Program-made: the position numbers and the translations under genes
Shown here: positions 59,409 through 64,000 of the stretch, one piece after another
Layout: every line of letters begins with the position of its first letter
Position numbering within the stretch: position 1 is the first letter of the stretch
NCBI GenBank assembly: GCA_945949045.1
Contig: CAMFDG010000003.1
Span: 16,904-80,903, forward strand
Direction: 5' to 3'
Source: an uncultured Lachnospiraceae bacterium
GTDB taxonomy: Bacteria; Bacillota; Clostridia; Lachnospirales; Lachnospiraceae
Length of the DNA stretch: 64,000 bases
The notes under the pieces: model-generated
Database searches by the model: none
Seen by the model: only the letters and a program-made list of their open reading frames with translations
Told to the model about the DNA's origin: nothing

Positions 59409-61274
59409 ATGAAAAAACGCTTGATTGCTGCAGCACTGGTACTGGCAATGCTGGCTTCTCTGTGGGTTACCGGCTGGGAAGAAAATGACAGGACAGAGAT
59501 AACCATGTATCTGTGGGATAAAAACATGACAAAGGAATTGACCCCGTGGCTGGAGAAACAGTTCCCTGATATTGACTTTACCTTTGTGGTGGGGTATAAC
59601 ACCATGGCCTATTACACGGATCTGGTGGAGCGTGGAGCCGATATGCCGGATATCATTACCTGTCGCCGCTTCTCTTTAAATGATGCGGCCCATATGTCCG
59701 GTCAGCTCATGGATCTGAGTGAAAGTGAGGTTGTGGGGACCTTCTACAGCAGCTATATTGAGAATAACAGGGAGGCAGATGGAGCGATCCGCTGGCTGCC
59801 TATGTGCGCAGAGGTGGATGGTTATGTGGCCAACAGGGATTTATTCGACAAATACAACATCCCGTTACCCACCAATTACGCTGAATTCGTGGATGCCATT
59901 GACCGCTTTGAGGAGCTGGGAATTCAGGGATTTGCTACAGATTGGAATGCTGACTACACCTGCCTGGAGATTTTACAGGGAAACTCCATTCCGCAGCTCA
60001 TGAGTCTGGACGGTACCACATGGCGCATGAGATATGAGAGCGAGACGGATGATCATCCGGTGGGACTTGATGACAAGGTATGGCCGCAGGTATTTGAGAG
60101 GTATGAACAGTATCTGAAGGATATTCGTTTCGAGCCGGAGGATGCGGTAAAAAAATTCAGTGATGTCACGACCCCTTTTTTGGAGGGAAAGGCAGCCATG
60201 ATCAGGGCAACCGCCAATGACTGTGTGATTGTCCGTCAGCAGTATGGTATGAACTGTGAGATGCTTCCTTATTTTGGTGAAACCTCTGAGGACAACTGGA
60301 TTTTGACGTACCCCATGTGCCAGCTTGCAGTTGCGAAGCATGTGGAAAAGGATGAGAAAAAACAAGAGGCGGTCATGCGGGTGCTGGATGCCATATTCAG
60401 TGAAGAGGGACAGTGCCATCTGGCCTCGGGAGCATCGGTACTTTCTTATAACAAGACGGTTGATATCGGAATGGGGGATTTCCTGGATTGTGTGAAGGAG
60501 TGCACGGAGCGGAACCATATGTATATGCGTCTTGCTTCTACGGAGTTTTTTGCAATTTCCAGGGATGTGGCCCATAAAATGATGAGCGGCGAATACGGAG
60601 CTCAGGGGGCATATGAAGATTTTAATGACCAGCTGACAGATGAGAAGGACGCTGTGCCCCAGGAGGTATTGTTCACACAGAAGACAGCATATCCCTATCG
60701 CTTTGGAAAACACGGAAGCCCCGCCGCTTCCTCCCTTTTGAATACCATGCGCACCGGCACCGGTGATGAGATCGCGATTGGTTACTCCAATGTGGTAAGT
60801 TCACCGGTTTTTGAGGGAGATTATACGGAGCAGCAGTTGAAATGGCTGATGACCTTCAAGACCGTTGCCTACCGGGGAGAATATACCGGTGCTGAGATTC
60901 GAAGAATTATGGAGTGGCTGGTAAATGTGAAGGAGGATGGATCAAATCCGATACGTCACTATAATAATATCCCCGTTACCAGCGGAATGGAGTATACCGT
61001 TACCGATCACGGGGATGGCACTTACACATTGGGCGAAATTACCATCGGTGGAACCCCTCTGGAGGAGGACTCCGTATATAAGGTATTGCTGCTGGGGGAG
61101 GATGGTTATATTGAAGATCCTGTCTACTGCAATTGTCCCATGCCGGAGGATTTAAAAGCAAAGCGGCAGGAACAGTATGTGGACGAATATAACAGCTACG
61201 ACTGTATGCTTGACAGTGTGAAGGCCACCGGTCAGCTGCTTCCTCCCACGGATTATGTGACCATCAAACATTGA
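59409..61274 (+). CDS. Extracellular solute-binding protein fused to a 5'-nucleotidase-C-like domain
   Basis: A 621-residue exported protein. Residues 1-22 look like a lipoprotein signal (VLAMLASLWVTG), but the lipobox Cys is Trp (TGG codon). Residues about 30-340 resemble family 1 solute-binding proteins (ITMYLWDKNMTKELTPWLEKQFPDIDFTFVVG, VANRDLFDKYNIPLPTNYAEFVDAIDRFEELGIQGF). The C-terminal part (about 430-590: YTGAEIRRIMEWLVN, SGMEYTVTDHGDGTY, EDSVYKVLLLGEDGYIE) resembles the C-terminal domain of 5'-nucleotidases without the catalytic domain. It is probably the sensory partner of the hybrid kinase that follows 42 bp later; there are no permease genes. Confidence 0.75.
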   Translation: MKKRLIAAALVLAMLASLWVTGWEENDRTEITMYLWDKNMTKELTPWLEKQFPDIDFTFVVGYNTMAYYTDLVERGADMPDIITCRRFSLNDAAHMSGQLMDLSESEVVGTFYSSYIENNREADGAIRWLPMCAEVDGYVANRDLFDKYNIPLPTNYAEFVDAIDRFEELGIQGFATDWNADYTCLEILQGNSIPQLMSLDGTTWRMRYESETDDHPVGLDDKVWPQVFERYEQYLKDIRFEPEDAVKKFSDVTTPFLEGKAAMIRATANDCVIVRQQYGMNCEMLPYFGETSEDNWILTYPMCQLAVAKHVEKDEKKQEAVMRVLDAIFSEEGQCHLASGASVLSYNKTVDIGMGDFLDCVKECTERNHMYMRLASTEFFAISRDVAHKMMSGEYGAQGAYEDFNDQLTDEKDAVPQEVLFTQKTAYPYRFGKHGSPAASSLLNTMRTGTGDEIAIGYSNVVSSPVFEGDYTEQQLKWLMTFKTVAYRGEYTGAEIRRIMEWLVNVKEDGSNPIRHYNNIPVTSGMEYTVTDHGDGTYTLGEITIGGTPLEEDSVYKVLLLGEDGYIEDPVYCNCPMPEDLKAKRQEQYVDEYNSYDCMLDSVKATGQLLPPTDYVTIKH

Positions 61275-61316
61275 GAGTGAATATCAGAATCCGCTCAAGG
61301 AAAGGAAGGGTAGATC

Positions 61317-63839
61317 ATGGGAAAACGACTGCTTACCATTCTCTCGTCGGTTGCGCTGACGGTTGGGATCTTTGCGGCAGGTGCGTGGTACTACGGTTTT
61401 GTCAATCAGACCATCTATCAGGAAAGCTCAGATCACCTGACGGAGATTTATCATCAGGCCAATCGGTCTTTACATAGTCTGGTGGCCCGAAACTGCAGCA
61501 CGATGCATATGTGGGTTCCTTATTTTCAAAGCGTGGATGATGAACAGGAGATAGATGCCTATATCGCCAAAGCAGAGGAGGAGTGTGGCTTTACAGACTT
61601 TTACTTTATTTCCAGGGAGGGAGAATACCGGACCGTGGAGGGAAAAACCGGATATCTGGATCTGAAACAGAATCTGGAGGGCCTGATTTTCCGTGGTGAG
61701 GATGTGGTAGTGAACTCTGTAGTGCCCGAAAAGCCGGAGATCTTGGTGTTTGCTGTGCCTTCGGGACATGGAACCTACCGGGGATTTGATTATGAGGCGA
61801 TTGCCATCAGCTATAATAACAGTGATCTGGTGGACGCGTTAAAAATTGCAGCCTTTGGGGGAAAGTCCAGCACCTATGTCATACACACAGACGGCCGGGT
61901 AATTGTAGATAACACGACGGATGGACAGCGCAAGATCTATAACCTTTTAGCTACATTAAAAAGAGATTCCAACATGAGCAGTGAGGAAATTGATGCTCTG
62001 CAGGAGGATTTTAAGCAGGGGCGCTCCGGTACAATGGTCTTTCGTCTGGACAACAAGAAGTATTATCTGAATTACGAGTCAGCGGATTTTGAGGATTGGA
62101 TCGTGCTGGGGATCGTTCCGGTCAGTGTGGTCAATGCCAGCATGAACAGTCTTCAGTCCAGTACGCTTGTACTGGTGGCCGGACTTGCCATCGGCCTCGG
62201 TGTGCTTCTCATTATATTGATTCTCCGGCAGAGCCAGTTGAAATTACAGAAAAAAGATCGGGAGATTCTTTACCGGGAGGAATTATTTGCAAAATTGTCT
62301 GTTCATGTCGATGACATTTTCCTGATGCTGGATGCGGAAACCTTTCGGGTGGATTATATTAGTCCCAACATAGAAAAACTGATCGGTATTCCGGAGGAAC
62401 AGGCTCGTGCCAACATTCGGGAGATTGATCATCTGGTAGAGGATGAGGAGACGGTCCGGGTTCTGGACCAGCTTCCCGACATCCTTCCCGGCCAGCAGGG
62501 AGAGTGGGATCGGGAATATGTCCATCAGAAGACCGGAGAGATTCGCTGGTTCCATGTGATTGCCCTGTGCAGCGATATTCAGGGAGAGAAGAAGTATATC
62601 CTTGTAATGTCGGATCGTACCAGTGATAAGAAGATCAATCAGGCACTTGAGGATGCGGTGAATGTTGCCCAGGTTGCAAACCGGGCCAAGAGTACCTTCC
62701 TTTCCAATATGTCGCATGATATCCGGACACCTATGAATGCGGTCGTCGGATTTACCACACTTGCAATCGCAAATGTGTCAAATCCGGAAAAAGTAAAGGA
62801 CTATCTGGAGAAAATTCTTGCTTCCGGAAATCATCTGCTGTCCCTTATTAATGATGTACTTGATATGAGCCGCATTGAGAGTGGCAAGATTGAGCTGGAT
62901 GAGATGGAAATCAATCTGTCGGATATGCTTCACGATATTAAAACCATCATCAGCGGTCAGATTCATGCAAAGCAGCTGGAACTGTATATGGATATGATAG
63001 ATGTAACCGATGAGGACGTATATGGCGATAAAACCCGTCTGAATCAGGTCCTTTTGAACCTGTTAAGCAATGCTGTCAAGTTTTCACTGCCCGGGGGCAC
63101 AGTTTCTGTTCGAATCTCGCAGATTCCCAATGCTCCGGAGGGAAAGGGAAAATATGAGATTCGTGTCAGGGACACCGGTATTGGCATGAGTCCGGAATTT
63201 GCAAAACGGATTTTTGAGCCCTTCGAGAGAGAACATACATCTACTGTCAGCAGGATCCAGGGTACCGGTCTTGGCATGGCTATCTCCAAAAATATCATAG
63301 ACATGATGGGCGGTACCATTGAGGTGAAAACAAAGCAGGGCAAGGGAACGGAATTTATCATCCGATTGGAACTGCGTCTGCAGACGGAACGCAGAAGCGT
63401 GGCTAAGATCAAAGAACTGGAGAGGCTTCCTGATGTTCAAAAGCAGAACATTTTTGAAGGCAGACGGTTACTGCTGGCAGAGGATAATGAATTAAACCGG
63501 GAGATTGTACTGGAGATTCTCGGGGATTATGGGGCAAAAATCGATACGGCAGTAAATGGTGCCGAGGCTCTGGAGAAGGTGGCTGCCTCCAGCCCCGGAG
63601 ATTACGATCTGGTGCTCATGGATATACAGATGCCGATTATGGATGGTTACGAAGCCACAAGGCACATTCGTGCCCTGGCAGATCCGGGTCTGGCCGGTAT
63701 TCCGATCCTGGCGATGACAGCCAATGCCTTTGATGAGGACCGCAAGGCTGCCAAAGAGTGTGGCATGAATGCGTTCCTGTCAAAACCGATTGATATTGAA
63801 GAAATGATCCAGGTATTACAGGGAGTGCTTGAGAACTAA
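61317..63839 (+). CDS. Hybrid sensor histidine kinase/response regulator
   Basis: An 840-residue membrane protein. TM1 (about 6-26), an extracellular Cache-type sensor (about 30-275), TM2 (about 281-303), a PAS domain (about 325-440), HisKA with His467 in [17 protein letters not shown], HATPase ([54 protein letters not shown]) and a C-terminal receiver with Asp769 in [22 protein letters not shown] and Lys in [11 protein letters not shown]. No HPt or output domain is encoded, so phosphate must pass on to another protein. AAGGAAGGG precedes ATG 61317. The adjacent binding-protein fusion is the likely ligand receptor. Confidence 0.92.
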   Translation: MGKRLLTILSSVALTVGIFAAGAWYYGFVNQTIYQESSDHLTEIYHQANRSLHSLVARNCSTMHMWVPYFQSVDDEQEIDAYIAKAEEECGFTDFYFISREGEYRTVEGKTGYLDLKQNLEGLIFRGEDVVVNSVVPEKPEILVFAVPSGHGTYRGFDYEAIAISYNNSDLVDALKIAAFGGKSSTYVIHTDGRVIVDNTTDGQRKIYNLLATLKRDSNMSSEEIDALQEDFKQGRSGTMVFRLDNKKYYLNYESADFEDWIVLGIVPVSVVNASMNSLQSSTLVLVAGLAIGLGVLLIILILRQSQLKLQKKDREILYREELFAKLSVHVDDIFLMLDAETFRVDYISPNIEKLIGIPEEQARANIREIDHLVEDEETVRVLDQLPDILPGQQGEWDREYVHQKTGEIRWFHVIALCSDIQGEKKYILVMSDRTSDKKINQALEDAVNVAQVANRAKSTFLSNMSHDIRTPMNAVVGFTTLAIANVSNPEKVKDYLEKILASGNHLLSLINDVLDMSRIESGKIELDEMEINLSDMLHDIKTIISGQIHAKQLELYMDMIDVTDEDVYGDKTRLNQVLLNLLSNAVKFSLPGGTVSVRISQIPNAPEGKGKYEIRVRDTGIGMSPEFAKRIFEPFEREHTSTVSRIQGTGLGMAISKNIIDMMGGTIEVKTKQGKGTEFIIRLELRLQTERRSVAKIKELERLPDVQKQNIFEGRRLLLAEDNELNREIVLEILGDYGAKIDTAVNGAEALEKVAASSPGDYDLVLMDIQMPIMDGYEATRHIRALADPGLAGIPILAMTANAFDEDRKAAKECGMNAFLSKPIDIEEMIQVLQGVLEN

Positions 63840-63846
63840 AATGATA

Positions 63847-63953
63847 AAAACTTCCCACACTGATTTTCGTGCGACTCTGCCTGCCACCGCTATCCATCCC
63901 CGGAGAATCCCGGTGGCAGGCAGAGTCGCACGAAAATCAGTGTGGGAAGTTTT
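63847..63953. repeat. Perfect 43-bp palindromic repeat (full copy)
   Basis: Left arm 63847-63889 and right arm 63911-63953 are exact reverse complements over 43 bp, with a 21-nt loop (63890-63910). It lies 7 bp after the kinase stop, so it can act as a very strong terminator. Half-copies are at 32688-32730 and 36108-36170, so it is a dispersed element. Confidence 0.9.
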
Positions 63954-64000
63954 AGTAAAAAAGTTTAGCCAGCCTCAAAGATTACACTTCTTTTTTGTCG

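Noticed and set aside
59973..60713. 246-codon minus-strand frame inside the binding-protein gene
   Set aside because: Antisense shadow; no start signals and no recognisable pattern.

Overview
The window looks like a chromosome segment of a low-GC Gram-positive gut anaerobe, most likely a Lachnospiraceae member (order Clostridia). The support is inference from gene families and order: a rsh - MBL hydrolase - hemZ run, DUF4358 and DUF815 proteins, a pst-phoU-phoPR locus with clostridial-style Pho boxes, a long-form HPF, and Cache/PAS/REC hybrid kinases next to solute-binding proteins. Genus and species cannot be fixed from the sequence alone.

Layout. 1-8.5 kb is ordinary chromosome: the 3' end of a heavy-metal P-type ATPase with its ArsR regulator, a membrane-anchored transglutaminase-like protein and a DUF4358 lipoprotein, a methyltransferase, a CapA-like lipoprotein, a glycogen debranching enzyme, an XRE regulator and an SDR oxidoreductase. 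At 8583 lies tRNA-Pro(CGG). A 22.3-kb integrative element occupies 8658-30960. It is bounded by a 44-bp direct repeat made of the tRNA 3' part, and tandem TTCTACAAAA sites sit just inside both ends. It carries a tyrosine integrase, two small excisionase-type proteins, a HerA-like ATPase with two unknown partners, a large STAND-type NTPase with pentapeptide-like repeats, MobC plus a relaxase, a decayed IS66 transposase, a Mor-like regulator with three zinc-ribbon proteins, a ParM-type actin, a YqaJ/SSB/Rad52-like recombination set, DUF932, DUF5688 and an Rpn-type nuclease. No type IV secretion genes are visible, so it is best read as an integrative mobilizable element or a decayed ICE.

31-36 kb holds signal peptidase I, an orphan nadA, and a decayed minus-strand island (carbohydrate-binding protein, histidine kinase and response regulator, all with frameshifts and deletions). 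The island is bracketed by two half-copies of a palindrome whose full form, a perfect 43-bp inverted repeat, ends the window. 36-44.5 kb is a complete phosphate module: pstSCAB-phoU, a Na/Pi cotransporter and a PhoP/PhoR pair, with TTTACAT Pho boxes before pstS and before the cotransporter. 44.5-57 kb is housekeeping: DUF815 ATPase, ABC-F, a PD-(D/E)XK-like nuclease between two repeat arrays, HPF, cyclophilin, GNAT, Rsh, MBL and HemZ. 57-64 kb holds a Phd/RelE-type toxin-antitoxin pair, a lipoprotein, and a solute-binding protein coupled to a hybrid sensor kinase.

The most unusual observations are: (1) arrays of about 35-nt hairpins (GGGACATA..TATGTCCC type) repeating every ~71 or ~53 bp. They flank a PD-(D/E)XK-like nuclease on both sides as a 225-bp direct duplication, and related arrays lie at 7.1 and 57.5 kb; (2) the STAND NTPase on the mobile element; (3) the HerA-like three-gene operon fused transcriptionally to xis-int; (4) five terminator-like hairpins, each just upstream of a ribosome binding site, in the right half of the element.
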